A stretch of DNA of 64,000 nt from Roseibium sediminicola. GTDB lineage: Bacteria > Pseudomonadota > Alphaproteobacteria > Rhizobiales > Stappiaceae. Made by a program: the position numbers and the translations under genes. Where the stretch lies: assembly GCF_023156505.1 (NCBI RefSeq), contig NZ_JALNMJ010000010.1:124001-188000 (forward strand). Reading direction: 5' to 3'. Below the pieces are notes generated by a model. It was not told the origin of the DNA. It ran no database searches and was given only the letters and a program-made list of their open reading frames with translations. Below are positions 10,531 to 19,046 of the stretch, one piece after another. Position 1 is the first letter of the stretch. Every line of letters begins with the position of its first letter.

Positions 10531-10699
10531 CCTAGTGTGGTGAATTTGAAATTCGCCTCATTGTTGCAGCGACCATCGAAGCGAATTTCAAATTCGAAAA
10601 CCACACTAGAAACATATGCCCGCTAGTCACCCTTTTGAATCTGAAGCTCGTTCCGAGTGTGCCGGGAAATAAGACGAACTTCAGATTCGGGTGACTAGC
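10531..10699. repeat. composite 169-bp intergenic repeat, copy A (two long hairpins)
   Basis: It consists of two adjacent palindromes of about 78 bp. The first runs from CTAGTGTGG to CCACACTAG (10532-10609), the second from GCTAGTCACCC to GGGTGACTAGC (10622-10699), with the arms continuing inward (GAATTTGAAATTCGC; GAATCTGAAG). A nearly identical copy in opposite orientation is at 22565-22731. It sits just after the BA14K stop and could end its transcript. Confidence 0.85.
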
Positions 10700-10780
10700 G
10701 ACCTTCGAAGCCAAGCCCCGTCAACTCTAGGCGGCAAGCAACAGGCCAGCCGAACTGGTCGCCTGCTTGCCGCCGCTTTT

Positions 10781-12001
10781 TCAGTCAGCCATTGTCTCGA
10801 TCGACGCAAATCCCTCAGGTGCGGCGCCGGCATCAAACGGTGTGTCGACCTCGATCACCTTGTCCGGATAAAACCCATTGAACCGCGTTCGCAAAGAGAG
10901 GGAGTAGGCACCGATATGGCCGATTTCTATCCAGTCTCCGGTATCGACTGTCTCGGGCAGCCAGAACGGCCGCGACAGAATATCGACACTGTCACAGGTT
11001 GCTCCGCAGACCTTGAACGGCACGATCTTGTCGTGCTGACCGGAACGTGTTTTTCGGGCAGGATCGGGAATGAAACGCGCAGGCAACGTGATCTTGCCGG
11101 TCCAGCTGTCCGACAGGGACGCCCATATCCCGTCATTGATGTAAAGCCGGCGCCCTTTTTTCAAAAGCACACGCACGATCAGTGAAATCGACCGGGCGAC
11201 AATCACCCGGCCGGGTTCTGCCACCAGCGGCAGGTCGTTGAATTCCCAGTCCGCAATGTCGGACTTCAATTGACCCATGAGTTCTTCGAGTGAGGGCATC
11301 TCGCGGACCTTGCGGCGCGGATCATGGCCATAGACTGCCGGAAAACCGCCCCCGACATCCAGTTCCACGATCGGAACGCCTGCGCGCGATCGGATCCAGT
11401 CCGCGGACGCCAGGGCGCGTTCATAGGTTTCAGGCTCCTCGATCTGGCTGCCGACGTGAAAGCACAACCCGCATTTGAAGCCGATCCGATGGATCCGCTG
11501 GAGCAGCTCTACCGCGTGTCCCGGCGCGGCACCGAATTTCTTGGAGAGTTCATAAGCCGCATGCCCCTTTGTGGCGATACGCACAAAAAGCGTGATCCTG
11601 CCCGGGTCGATATCCAGCGCGCGCACGATCCGCAGGATCTTGGCGACCTCGTCTTCGTGATCGAGAGACATGGTCCGGATGCGGTAGTTCTCAAGGGCAA
11701 GCCGAATATCTGACTGCGCCTTGATCGGATGCATGTAAAGCATCTCCGCCTTCGGCGCCGCCTCGCGCACCGCCGCGAATTCCGCAGGCGAGGCAACGTC
11801 GAAACAATCGACCCCGGCTTCGGCGAGCGCCTTGAGAACAAAGGGTTCGCCGTTGGTTTTTACCGCGTAAGCGGTCTTTCCGGGAAAGAGACTTTGAAAC
11901 TGCTGCGCGTCCTGTTTCAACACCTGCGGCCGAAAGCAATAGACAGGCTCGTCCGGGCGAAGATCGAGGGCGGCTTCAACAGCGGTTTCATAACGTTCCA
12001 T
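10781..12001 (-). CDS. ornithine/diaminopimelate decarboxylase family PLP enzyme (probable ornithine decarboxylase)
   Basis: A 406-residue fold-type III (alanine-racemase-like) PLP decarboxylase. The PLP lysine is K48 in AYAVKTN. Other family motifs are HVGSQ, the phosphate loop GGGFP, EPGR, and CGATCDSVD, whose CxxxCDSxD form is typical of ornithine/arginine decarboxylases and supplies the second-subunit cysteine and aspartate. It ends with YSLSLRTRFNGF. The likely product is putrescine, the start of polyamine synthesis. Start chosen at ATG 12001; a GTG three codons upstream is possible and neither has a clear Shine-Dalgarno. It is a single gene next to repeat copy A. Confidence 0.8.
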   Translation of the reverse strand: MERYETAVEAALDLRPDEPVYCFRPQVLKQDAQQFQSLFPGKTAYAVKTNGEPFVLKALAEAGVDCFDVASPAEFAAVREAAPKAEMLYMHPIKAQSDIRLALENYRIRTMSLDHEDEVAKILRIVRALDIDPGRITLFVRIATKGHAAYELSKKFGAAPGHAVELLQRIHRIGFKCGLCFHVGSQIEEPETYERALASADWIRSRAGVPIVELDVGGGFPAVYGHDPRRKVREMPSLEELMGQLKSDIADWEFNDLPLVAEPGRVIVARSISLIVRVLLKKGRRLYINDGIWASLSDSWTGKITLPARFIPDPARKTRSGQHDKIVPFKVCGATCDSVDILSRPFWLPETVDTGDWIEIGHIGAYSLSLRTRFNGFYPDKVIEVDTPFDAGAAPEGFASIETMAD

Positions 12002-12073
12002 AAAGAGCACCGTCGTTTGGAGTCAGTGCGTTAAGGGAACAATCTTCAGCGGGAATTGCAAGGTGGGAATAGT

Positions 12074-12850
12074 CTATTGACAGATAAGATAGGTGCAGTC
12101 CCGCCCATGGCAGCCAGTGTCCAGATGAAAGTGGGATCTGTGGTTGGGATCGGCGTCCGGACCCAGAACCGTGTTGAACCGCTTGCAGGCAGCCGCATGG
12201 ATTTCCTTTAAGAACCGCCCCTTTGCGGTGTCCTTGCCCCAATCCTCTTCAATTGAAACTGTGGCACCGTCGGAAAACTCGAAATGTGTGAGATCAAGCG
12301 CCTTGCCCAAGGCATGCTCGGAGAGTTTTCCATCCGGCAGGTTGTTGCGCCTGCGGCATTGGTAGCCGGGTCCGCTGCCGACCCTGACAAGCGGGCTTGC
12401 CATTTGGTGTAGTGCAGCCTGTGCGACATCCTCAAGCAGCCAATCGGAAACGACCTGCGCGAAACCGCAAGACACAAGAACGGTTCCGGGGAAAACCATT
12501 TCCGTTTCATTGTCTCCAATGCCCTGGAGACCGACCGGATTGCCAATCCCGCAGTCCTCGTCATCCATCGGGCTTCCCTCCAGCCCACCGGAGACCGGCG
12601 CGTGTTGCACAAATTGAGCACCGGAAAGCTCGCACTTGGCTTCCAAAGGGCCAACGTCTCTTGATATTGTCGCTGGGCTTGCTGCCGCCCCAGGTTTGGC
12701 CCGCGGCGTATCGACACCTTCGATGAATGGCCCACGGTGTCCATCACTGAGAGGTTTGAGTGCCGGCGCCGTGTCCGCCGCCTGAGTCGGTAGCACCCAA
12801 ACCCACATGCTAACCAGCAGGATGAACCGTCTCCATTCGGAATGCCGCAT
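12074..12850 (-). CDS. extensin-like family protein
   Basis: A 258-residue exported protein with a signal peptide (RRFILLVSMWVWVLPTQAA) and a C-terminal extensin-like domain recognised by its four spaced cysteines, SEHALGKALDL and DPNHRSHFHLD. The His/Asp pattern resembles the zinc sites of D-Ala-D-Ala/LAS-type peptidases, so a cell-wall role in the periplasm is plausible but unproven. Length is normal for the alphaproteobacterial family. Confidence 0.75.
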   Translation of the reverse strand: MRHSEWRRFILLVSMWVWVLPTQAADTAPALKPLSDGHRGPFIEGVDTPRAKPGAAASPATISRDVGPLEAKCELSGAQFVQHAPVSGGLEGSPMDDEDCGIGNPVGLQGIGDNETEMVFPGTVLVSCGFAQVVSDWLLEDVAQAALHQMASPLVRVGSGPGYQCRRRNNLPDGKLSEHALGKALDLTHFEFSDGATVSIEEDWGKDTAKGRFLKEIHAAACKRFNTVLGPDADPNHRSHFHLDTGCHGRDCTYLICQ

Positions 12851-12944
12851 CTGCTCCTATCCGCCATTTGCCGCAGGTGCGCATGATTGAACATTCGCCG
12901 GGCCGGGTCTATCCTCTTTCAACCGTTTCAAAAGGAACCTTCTC

Positions 12945-13571
12945 GTGACGTTTGAGCTCTATGTCGCCTATGTGGCAGCCACGCTTGTTGTGCTGGCCAT
13001 TCCGGGTCCGACGATCATGCTGGTGGTCAGCTATGCGTTGACGCAGGGACGCGGATCCGCGTTCGCAAGTGTCATGGGGGTCGGATTGGGTGACGCCACG
13101 GCCGCAACGGCCTCGCTCATGGGGCTGGGCGCCATCCTGGCGGCCTCGGCGGTGGCATTCAGCGTCCTCAAGTGGATTGGCGCGGCCTATTTGATATGGC
13201 TCGGCATCAAGATGTGGCGCAGCCGGCCTACGGCCCTTAGTCCGCATCAGGTGGCGGACGTGCCAGCAAAGAAAATTTTCTGGCATGCCTATGTTGTGAC
13301 GGCGTTGAACCCCAAGGGCATCATTTTCTTCATGGCCTTTCTGCCGCATTTCATCGCGCCGCAGGCACCTGTCGTCCCCCAGCTGACCCTGCTCGGTTCC
13401 ACCTTTGTTGCGCTCGGGATTTTGAATGCCGCCGTTTATGCGCTCGCGGCCGCCGCGCTTGGCCAGAAAATGCGCAGCCCGTCGCTGATGCGCCTAGTCA
13501 ACAGGATTGGCGGGACGTTTTTGATATCCGCTGCGGCCATGACGGCAACGCTGCAGAAAAGTGCAGGCTAA
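12945..13571 (+). CDS. LysE/RhtB family amino-acid exporter
   Basis: A 208-residue inner-membrane protein with about six hydrophobic helices and the RhtB/LysE signature AIPGPTIMLVVSYALTQGR near the N-terminus, followed by GxGLGD. These proteins export amino acids such as lysine, homoserine or threonine by proton antiport; the substrate cannot be read from sequence. It starts at GTG 12945 with AAGGA upstream. The neighbouring ornithine-decarboxylase-type gene is on the other strand, so no operon link exists. Confidence 0.85.
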   Translation: MTFELYVAYVAATLVVLAIPGPTIMLVVSYALTQGRGSAFASVMGVGLGDATAATASLMGLGAILAASAVAFSVLKWIGAAYLIWLGIKMWRSRPTALSPHQVADVPAKKIFWHAYVVTALNPKGIIFFMAFLPHFIAPQAPVVPQLTLLGSTFVALGILNAAVYALAAAALGQKMRSPSLMRLVNRIGGTFLISAAAMTATLQKSAG

Positions 13572-13589
13572 GAACAGAACGAAACCGGA

Positions 13590-14735
13590 TTAACGGCTGG
13601 ACGCGAAGGGAATATTTTTCTTTGCGGATGCCGCTTCCTCGGCCGCCTTGTCTGCGCTGGACTTCTGCCCGAAGGCACCGCCCGACTGTTTCAGCGTTTC
13701 GAGCGAGCGTTTCGCGCCTTCCTCGCTCAGTGCGGAATAGCGCTGGATAGCGGCATTCAATTCCAGCCCGCCAATGCGCAACCGTCGGGCCCGCATGGTC
13801 AGGATGTCCTTATAGGCATCAGCGGTAACACCATTGGCCTTGCACAGAATGACGAGCGGCTTGTCGCTGGCGCTGAACAGCAATTGCGACACAGCGGCGG
13901 GCGGCAGATCACTGACCCTGGCCAGCAACATACCCAGCTCCGCGGTGCGGTCGGACCGTGCGAAAAGTCTAACCGCGTCATCGATTTTCGTTTTTTTGCT
14001 GACCACGTCCTTGATCAGGGCGTTGGATTGCTCCCGTGCCTCTTCCAATTTGTGTGCGCGCGCAGCGACCTCGGTCGCAGCCCGTTCCGCCAGCAATTGA
14101 ACAAGTGTGTTGTCAGCGCCAAGCGCACTGACCCGTTCCTTCAGCTCTTCGGTCAGAAAAGGCAGCAACGCATTGGCAGCCTCTTCCGGTAAATCCGGAC
14201 GGTTGATCAAGGCAGCCTGAATGCTTTCGCTGGACCGTGCCTTTTCCACCAGCTTCAAGAAGGAATCGTCGGCAAATTCCGCACCCTGGTTTTCTGCAAC
14301 CTTGCTCAAAACCGCTGTATCCCCCCGGTCCACCAGGACCGTGGTTACGGCCTTGTCAACCGTTTCACGGCCGGCGATAGCTCCCAGGTGCGCCATGGAG
14401 GCCGAAGACGCGATCGCAACAAGGTCTTCCGATGTCAGCGTCGGCGATTTTTCCAGGACGGGCTCCGCAACCGCGATGGAATCCTGGGCCAGCTTGACCA
14501 TCAGCTCGTGAGGCGCGTCTTTTTCCCTGCACACCCTTTTCGACAGGATGATCCGGGTTTCCTCTTCCAACTGACCGAGAACCTTGAGAACAATATCGCC
14601 GAAAAGCAGGCTGATCTGTTCGTCGCGGTCATCGCCGGAGCTCACAAACAGATCGGTCAACATGCCGACAAGGCTCTTACGGCCTGCAGCACTGGGATCC
14701 CTCGCCAAGTCAGCAAGTTTTGCAAGGTTGATCAT
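13590..14735 (-). CDS. DUF2336 domain protein
   Basis: A 381-residue, almost entirely helical cytoplasmic protein. It opens with NLAKLADLARDPSAAGR and continues with HEAT-like helical repeats (LINRPDLPEEAANALLPFL), the pattern of alphaproteobacterial DUF2336 proteins. Function is unknown. ATG 14735 was chosen because GGAG lies 5 bases upstream; a GTG two codons earlier overlaps that site. The C-terminus (KSSADKAAEEAASAKK) is low-complexity. Confidence 0.75.
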   Translation of the reverse strand: MINLAKLADLARDPSAAGRKSLVGMLTDLFVSSGDDRDEQISLLFGDIVLKVLGQLEEETRIILSKRVCREKDAPHELMVKLAQDSIAVAEPVLEKSPTLTSEDLVAIASSASMAHLGAIAGRETVDKAVTTVLVDRGDTAVLSKVAENQGAEFADDSFLKLVEKARSSESIQAALINRPDLPEEAANALLPFLTEELKERVSALGADNTLVQLLAERAATEVAARAHKLEEAREQSNALIKDVVSKKTKIDDAVRLFARSDRTAELGMLLARVSDLPPAAVSQLLFSASDKPLVILCKANGVTADAYKDILTMRARRLRIGGLELNAAIQRYSALSEEGAKRSLETLKQSGGAFGQKSSADKAAEEAASAKKNIPFASSR

Positions 14736-15095
14736 CGACACTCCGACGCGCTGATCGCGTTAACGGCAAAACTAGCATCAAGGCCCTTAACATTAACCTA
14801 CTGAAAGCCACTGGATTGGAGGAAATCAACACTCGTTCGATGCCGCCGATTTGTCTTCTGTCCACAGGCAACAAGGCCCTTTCAGAACTCGCCGCAGCAT
14901 CGTTAGCCGGAGAAAAAATGTCGCATGAGGCCAAATCCACGTTGCGTTTGCGATCAATACCTTACTTAACAAACTTTCAAATTATGCAACCCAGACTGCG
15001 TCCGGACGCTGCATTGCAGCATCTTTTTCGCTTCGTTTCGCTGAATGCCTGACTTAGTATCGCACGGTCAGACAGAGGTGATCGGGAGTAACAAC
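14736..15095. other. 360-bp intergenic region, no supported gene
   Basis: It holds the divergent promoters of the DUF2336 gene and of the tiny membrane ORF at 15096. A 78-codon frame at 14816 starts with TTG and resembles no family. No clear operator was found. Confidence 0.4.
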
Positions 15096-15179
15096 ATGAC
15101 TCTTGCACGCAACCTGAATATGATTGCCTTCCTTGCGGCTTTCGCTTTTTTGGCCGCGATTGTTGTCGGAGTTATCTGA
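15096..15179 (+). CDS. 27-residue single-helix membrane peptide
   Basis: ATG 15096 is preceded by GGGAG at a 7-base spacing and opens a 27-codon frame: a short basic N-terminus (MTLARNLN) and one uninterrupted hydrophobic helix ending in VVGVI. The good ribosome binding site and clean transmembrane profile argue for a real micro-protein. Similar short one-helix ORFs are seen in other Hyphomicrobiales, to my recollection. Function is unknown. A weak AAAACC/GGTTTT hairpin follows at about 15188. Confidence 0.5.
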   Translation: MTLARNLNMIAFLAAFAFLAAIVVGVI

Positions 15180-15475
15180 GCCGACGGGCAAAACCGAAGG
15201 GTTTTAAGTCCTGCCATTGAGGTGGCGGGCAAAAAATTCAAAACAACAACGTTACAAGTTCGAGCCTGCCGCACCAGAAGGTGCGGGCTCGCGACGTGCT
15301 GGATTGAGACAAATGCTGGCACCGCTGCCCATTGGTGAAACGATGCCGCCGTTTTTGAGCCAGTCCTCATGGATGCTGATCGGCAGCGAAGGATAGCAAC
15401 CTTTGATTGTAGATCCTTTCGCGCATTCGCCAAATCAGGGGCGAAAGCAAGAGACACCCCCGCTCCGAAGACCTC

Positions 15476-16075
15476 CTAGGCGGCAAGCTGCAGGGTTTCT
15501 GCCAGCGCGGCATCCTTTTTGGCCGGATCCTTCATGAGCTGATCCGCGGCAACGATGGTCACATCGGTAATGCCGACAAATCCGAGCACGTGTTTCAGAT
15601 AGGTCGCCGCAAAATCAATCTCTGATCCGACTTTGGTTCCGCCGGACGCCACAATCACATAGGCCTTCTTGTCCTTGAGCAACCCTTCGGGGCCAGTTTC
15701 GGTGTATCGAAAAGTCTCCCGGGCCCGCGCAATGAGATCCACCCAGGCTTTTAGAGCCGCGGGCACTGAGAAGTTATAGATCGGCGTTCCGATGACGATC
15801 GTATCCGCGGTTTTTAGCTCGCTCACAAGGGTATCGGACAGGGCCAGCTTCATCCGCTGCTCAGCAGTCCGCTCCGCCGGATCGGTGAAATTGGCACCGA
15901 CCCAATCCTCGTCGAGAAACGGAAGCCCCTGTGAAACGTCCCGGCTGATCACTTTTGCCTCGGACGACTTTTCCAGAAGCCGCGTCACAAGGCTGTCTGT
16001 CAACTCCCGCGTCACCGACCCCGTCTTGCGGGCCGAGGCATTGATCTGAAGGATCGTTTTGGCTGACTTGCTCAT
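15476..16075 (-). CDS. azoR: FMN-dependent NADH-azoreductase
   Basis: A 199-residue flavodoxin-like oxidoreductase of the AzoR family, which uses NADH to reduce quinones and azo compounds by two-electron transfer. Recognisable parts are the N-terminal phosphate-binding region INASARKTGSVTRELT, the FMN-contacting TPIYNFSVPAALKAWVDLI, and SGGTKVGSEIDFA. Two ATGs in tandem (16078 and 16075) follow GGAG; I took the second. A TTG further upstream at 16087 is less likely. It has about 160 bp of upstream intergenic DNA and no co-transcribed partner. Confidence 0.85.
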   Translation of the reverse strand: MSKSAKTILQINASARKTGSVTRELTDSLVTRLLEKSSEAKVISRDVSQGLPFLDEDWVGANFTDPAERTAEQRMKLALSDTLVSELKTADTIVIGTPIYNFSVPAALKAWVDLIARARETFRYTETGPEGLLKDKKAYVIVASGGTKVGSEIDFAATYLKHVLGFVGITDVTIVAADQLMKDPAKKDAALAETLQLAA

Positions 16076-16248
16076 CATTCGCTCCAATCTCGTTCAACCG
16101 GATACCGGCTCGTTGTTCCTGAAATTGAGATAATTTCGTGAACTACGTTCAACTAGGAGCAAATCATTGAACAGTGTGTCACCATGTTGGCTGCCGAGCG
16201 GAAGTCTGGCGAACCGGTGATTTGATCGATGCGCAGTCCCTGGCAGCC

Positions 16249-16503
16249 TCAGCCACCCCATTTGACCCCAGACAGCAGCCTGTAAAGCCCGGCAAGGGCC
16301 AGAGCTCCGACGACCGTGTTCAGGATCTTGCCCTTGATGCTTGAGGTTCCCTTGCGCAGATCCCTGAGGAAGTGCATGTCCTTTTGTGCTTCCAAAGGAT
16401 GTTCAATGTCCACGCCAAGGGCCCGCAGGACTTCCCGTGCGGCCTCGCGGCCGCCTTCTTTGCCGCTTTTGAGTGCGAGTGCACACAAGTCTTCTTCAGT
16501 CAC
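16249..16503 (-). CDS. small phage-type membrane-anchored protein (DUF6127-like)
   Basis: An 84-residue protein: an acidic/helical N-terminal half (EEDLCALALKSGKEGGREAA), an RDLRKGTSS-type segment and one C-terminal hydrophobic helix (TVVGALALAGLYRLL). The pattern resembles DUF6127-type phage proteins. I chose GTG 16503: GAGGG lies 6 bases upstream and the codon overlaps the stop of the Rz1-like gene (GTGACTGA), as expected for coupled phage genes. The frame is open further upstream. It is the last gene of the lysis cassette. Confidence 0.5.
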   Translation of the reverse strand: MTEEDLCALALKSGKEGGREAAREVLRALGVDIEHPLEAQKDMHFLRDLRKGTSSIKGKILNTVVGALALAGLYRLLSGVKWGG

Positions 16504-16801
16504 GTTGATCCCTCGCATAGCCTGCTTTGAGTGTGTCGTACCAGCGCCCGCACCGCGCCACTCTGGCATTGGCACGGCCAAGTGCCTGGTCGGCGCGCAA
16601 GAGCGCCACGTCCAAAGGCTCACCGGAGCGCACGCCCGACCGTTCACGCTTCCGGCAATCCTCGGGATAGGTCGGTAAAAGCTTGGTAGCGGCCGTCAGA
16701 CCAGTTTTTGTCCCTGCCAGCACCAGCCGGTCGTCAGCGGTCGCGCAGGCGCTTAACAAGGTCAGGGTCAACAACACAATTGGATTCAACAGTCGAAACA
16801 T
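16496..16801 (-). CDS. Rz1-like outer-membrane lipoprotein (o-spanin)
   Basis: A 101-residue protein with a lipoprotein signal peptide (MFRLLNPIVLLTLTLLSAC, lipobox LSAC), then a charged mature part with four more cysteines. Its start lies inside the downstream extension of the Rz-like frame, in another reading frame, the classic embedded Rz/Rz1 layout. With holin, endolysin and Rz upstream it would complete outer-membrane disruption during lysis. The homology call is from architecture and position rather than residue identity. Confidence 0.65.
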   Translation of the reverse strand: MFRLLNPIVLLTLTLLSACATADDRLVLAGTKTGLTAATKLLPTYPEDCRKRERSGVRSGEPLDVALLRADQALGRANARVARCGRWYDTLKAGYARDQRD

Positions 16802-16859
16802 ACTGTTCCAGTTCCTCAACTGCGGCTTCTGCGAGCGCATTGGCCATCTCGATTTCGGA

Positions 16860-17081
16860 TTAAAGCTGCCGCTTGGCGCCGTCTGACACCGCCTTGCGCC
16901 GTTTGAGCTCTTCGAATTCCACTCGGATAGCCGCCAGCTCACTCCGGGCGACATATTCTGCGACGGCGCGGTGAACGGCACTTGAGCGGTCAATTTCGTG
17001 CCAGACAAAAAAGCCGCCCAGGACGGCGGCCAGAACCAGCAGTGAACAGGCGGCGCGGCTGCGCAGGACAACCCCGATCAT
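16860..17081 (-). CDS. Rz-like inner-membrane spanin, apparently cut by an in-frame TAA
   Basis: 73 residues: an N-terminal transmembrane helix (SLLVLAAVLGGFFVW) then a charged helical stem (RSELAAIRVEFEELKRR), as in i-spanins. ATG 17081 overlaps the endolysin stop (ATGA). The frame does not end naturally. After the TAA at 16862-16860 the same frame stays open for 41 more codons to a TGA at 16734, and that extension (ANALAEAAVEELEQYVS, then VVDPDLVKRLRDR) has the helical character of an Rz C-terminus and overlaps the Rz1-like start. A nonsense mutation or readthrough is likelier than a natural end. Confidence 0.65.
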   Translation of the reverse strand: MIGVVLRSRAACSLLVLAAVLGGFFVWHEIDRSSAVHRAVAEYVARSELAAIRVEFEELKRRKAVSDGAKRQL

Positions 17082-17542
17082 GTGAGCCCTTCCAGACACA
17101 AACTGTGTTCCGCCTTGCGACGGTTGACGAGACCGCGAAGCGTTCGTCCGCCCGCCTTGTTGAACCAGGCGCCAGCATCGCACGCACCACGGATGTCACC
17201 GCGATTGAGACGCCGGGCTGTAGTCGAGCGGCAAAAGGCGCCGACCCCGATATTGTAGGTCAGGCTGACAAAGGCGACATAGGTCTTGGCCGGCAGAGCG
17301 TCCGGCTGCCTCAGACAACGCCGCATGCCTGCTTCATGCCGTTTCAACGAAGCCAGCAGCATCCGGTCGCAGGTGGCCTTGTTGTGGTTGTCGCCCAGCC
17401 GCACCCCCCGGGTTTCGCCGTAACAGATCGTCGGCACGCCGACCACATCCCGATAGGCGGTCAGGCGCAAGCCTTCCCAGCTTCCCACCAGCGCGATCGC
17501 AGCAGCGGCCACCGCGCCCGCCAGGCGCGTTTTACCTCCCAT
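17078..17542 (-). CDS. SAR endolysin (GH24 lysozyme)
   Basis: A 154-residue T4-type lysozyme that cleaves the peptidoglycan glycan strand. The catalytic triad spacing is exact: E23, eight residues, D32, five residues, T38. An alanine-rich helix just before the catalytic Glu (AGAVAAAAIALVG) is a signal-arrest-release sequence, so export through Sec and activation on membrane release are expected. CYGETRGV and GAFCRST are further family landmarks. AAGGA precedes ATG 17542. It overlaps the holin by 11 bases and the Rz gene by 4. Confidence 0.9.
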   Translation of the reverse strand: MGGKTRLAGAVAAAAIALVGSWEGLRLTAYRDVVGVPTICYGETRGVRLGDNHNKATCDRMLLASLKRHEAGMRRCLRQPDALPAKTYVAFVSLTYNIGVGAFCRSTTARRLNRGDIRGACDAGAWFNKAGGRTLRGLVNRRKAEHSLCLEGLT

Positions 17543-17747
17543 GATCAAGATCCTTTTGAACGAGAAAACGGGCGGCAAAGGCGCCCGAAGATGCGATCGC
17601 CGACAGCAAGGCCAGCAAGCCCGGCGGCAGTTGGTCCCCCAGCAAAGGCAGCACGAATTCCGCTCCCGACAACGCTGCGGCCAACACAATCAGCCGCACG
17701 CTCCAGGCCCGGCGGAGAACGCAGTTCCAATCTTCGATAAATGTCAT
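17532..17747 (-). CDS. phage holin-like two-helix membrane protein
   Basis: 71 residues with two hydrophobic helices (RLIVLAAALSGAEFVLPLLG and LLALLSAIASSGAFAARFL) and a short charged tail (QKDLDHGR). Size, topology and position directly before a SAR endolysin identify it as the holin or pinholin that times lysis. AAGGA lies 6 bases before ATG 17747. A terminator just upstream isolates the lysis cassette from the methyltransferase gene. Confidence 0.75.
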   Translation of the reverse strand: MTFIEDWNCVLRRAWSVRLIVLAAALSGAEFVLPLLGDQLPPGLLALLSAIASSGAFAARFLVQKDLDHGR

Positions 17748-17764
17748 GGATTGTCCTTCAGACA

Positions 17765-17788
17765 CAAAAAAACCGCCCAGAGGGCGGT
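17765..17788 (-). terminator. rho-independent terminator (minus strand)
   Basis: On the minus strand ACCGCCC, loop TCT, GGGCGGT, then T7. It lies 42 bases after the methyltransferase stop and before the holin, so it ends the methyltransferase transcript. Confidence 0.8.
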
Positions 17789-17829
17789 CTGTTTTCTTAG
17801 ATAAAAAGGCGAATTGGTCCGGTGCTAAC

Positions 17830-18564
17830 CTAAGGTTTTAGCAGGACACCAGACCCCGTCGGCATGGTGAGAATGGAACATCCTTTGGACGCTGCGAACT
17901 CATTCCACATTTCATACTGTTCTTCATGGTTCTGAAAGGCATAGTCGTCGATCAGAATGATCGCCGACCGAGCAAGTCGATCCCAAAGTTCCATGATAAC
18001 CTCGTACTCGTACCTAGCGTGATTTAGGTCCACCGAGAGATAGGCAATCTTCTCTATTGGAGCCTGTGGGAGGGTTCCAGGGAGCGCGCCTTTTATCAAC
18101 TTAACATTTGGGAACGGCAAAAAGTTTTTCTCTGCTATTTCAAAGCAATCGAAATATGCTTCGTTCTGCTTTTTGATCAGGTCCCCACCGTCGTCGGGTA
18201 TGCCGTCAAAGGTATCAAAGAGGTAGAAATTCCTAGGGATCTGATCAAACTTCAGACTGTGGCAGATTGTTAGAGAAAGAACACCCAAGAACACACCGCA
18301 TTCGACGAAGTCACCCTCTAGAGTGAGGCCATGTTTTGCAGCCCAGACTGCCGTGTGCGCGCGCCACCGAACGTCTTTATTCCGACCTCCCCATGCTGGT
18401 CGATTTCCCTCAACAGCTTTTTCCCAAGCAGATGAAAACGTTTCTTCTTCCATAAAGGAGAGATTCTTTTTCCGAACAGCAATGTTGTCGCCAGTATATT
18501 CAAATTGCTCAGACTTCTGGGGTTTCAGCGATTTTTTTATTTTCCGACCGATCCCAAACACCAT
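17830..18564 (-). CDS. TylF/MycF-like class I methyltransferase
   Basis: A 244-residue SAM-dependent methyltransferase of the macrocin-O-methyltransferase (TylF) family. Landmarks are the SAM loop GDFVECGVFLG, YLFDTFDGIP, LSVDLNHARYEYEV and the metal-site region ILIDDYAF. Family members methylate sugar hydroxyls in a divalent-metal-dependent way. Base composition is visibly more AT-rich than in flanking host genes. It lies between a tail-fibre fragment and the lysis cassette, where phages often carry genes that modify surface or tail glycans; that role is inference. Confidence 0.75.
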   Translation of the reverse strand: MVFGIGRKIKKSLKPQKSEQFEYTGDNIAVRKKNLSFMEEETFSSAWEKAVEGNRPAWGGRNKDVRWRAHTAVWAAKHGLTLEGDFVECGVFLGVLSLTICHSLKFDQIPRNFYLFDTFDGIPDDGGDLIKKQNEAYFDCFEIAEKNFLPFPNVKLIKGALPGTLPQAPIEKIAYLSVDLNHARYEYEVIMELWDRLARSAIILIDDYAFQNHEEQYEMWNEFAASKGCSILTMPTGSGVLLKP

Positions 18565-19046
18565 AGCAACCTCATGACAACTGACGTGATTAGATACGAT
18601 TTATCGCCTGCGAGAAAATATATACAACTCTCCTCATACGCCCATCAATATATTTTACTGTAGAATAGGCGAAGACTAATTTCATCTCGCATTTCTCTCA
18701 ATATAGAAAACAGCTTTTAACCCCACCAAATTCATCCATCATAATTTTCTAAAATAAGAATCTGAACATAGATTGAAGGTATAAAAGCAAAACGAGGCAA
18801 ATTGAAAAATATTTTTTCTTCCAGAATCTACGGCCTCAATCACCGGACTACACAAAAAATTGCGTAGATCACAACCATTATTTGAATGAAGTGTGTCCTT
18901 ATTTCGAAATTGAGTGCAAATATTTAGAACCATCGAGCAGTACTAGTCATCGCAACTCGAATTATCCGAAATAGCACGCTCGCGTGGCCTTCGAGCGAGT
19001 ATCTGGAACCGCATTTACCTAGCGAAAATCCTATATTGCCGCATCG
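18565..19046. other. 482-bp AT-rich intergenic region
   Basis: Markedly low GC compared with the rest of the window, suggesting foreign DNA. It contains the promoter of the methyltransferase gene on the minus strand. The only frames are short and unsupported, and no repeat or RNA gene was recognised. Confidence 0.5.

Noticed and set aside
15068-15457. A 129-codon minus-strand frame
   Set aside because: Overlaps the better supported 27-codon gene, lacks a ribosome binding site and has no coherent protein character.
16150-16224. Short frame upstream of azoR thought to be a broken regulator
   Set aside because: Only about 14-18 codons in either frame and no HTH remnant could be recognised.
18739-18933. 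64-codon frame in the AT-rich gap
   Set aside because: No ribosome binding site and no transmembrane or domain character; expected by chance in AT-rich DNA on one strand.
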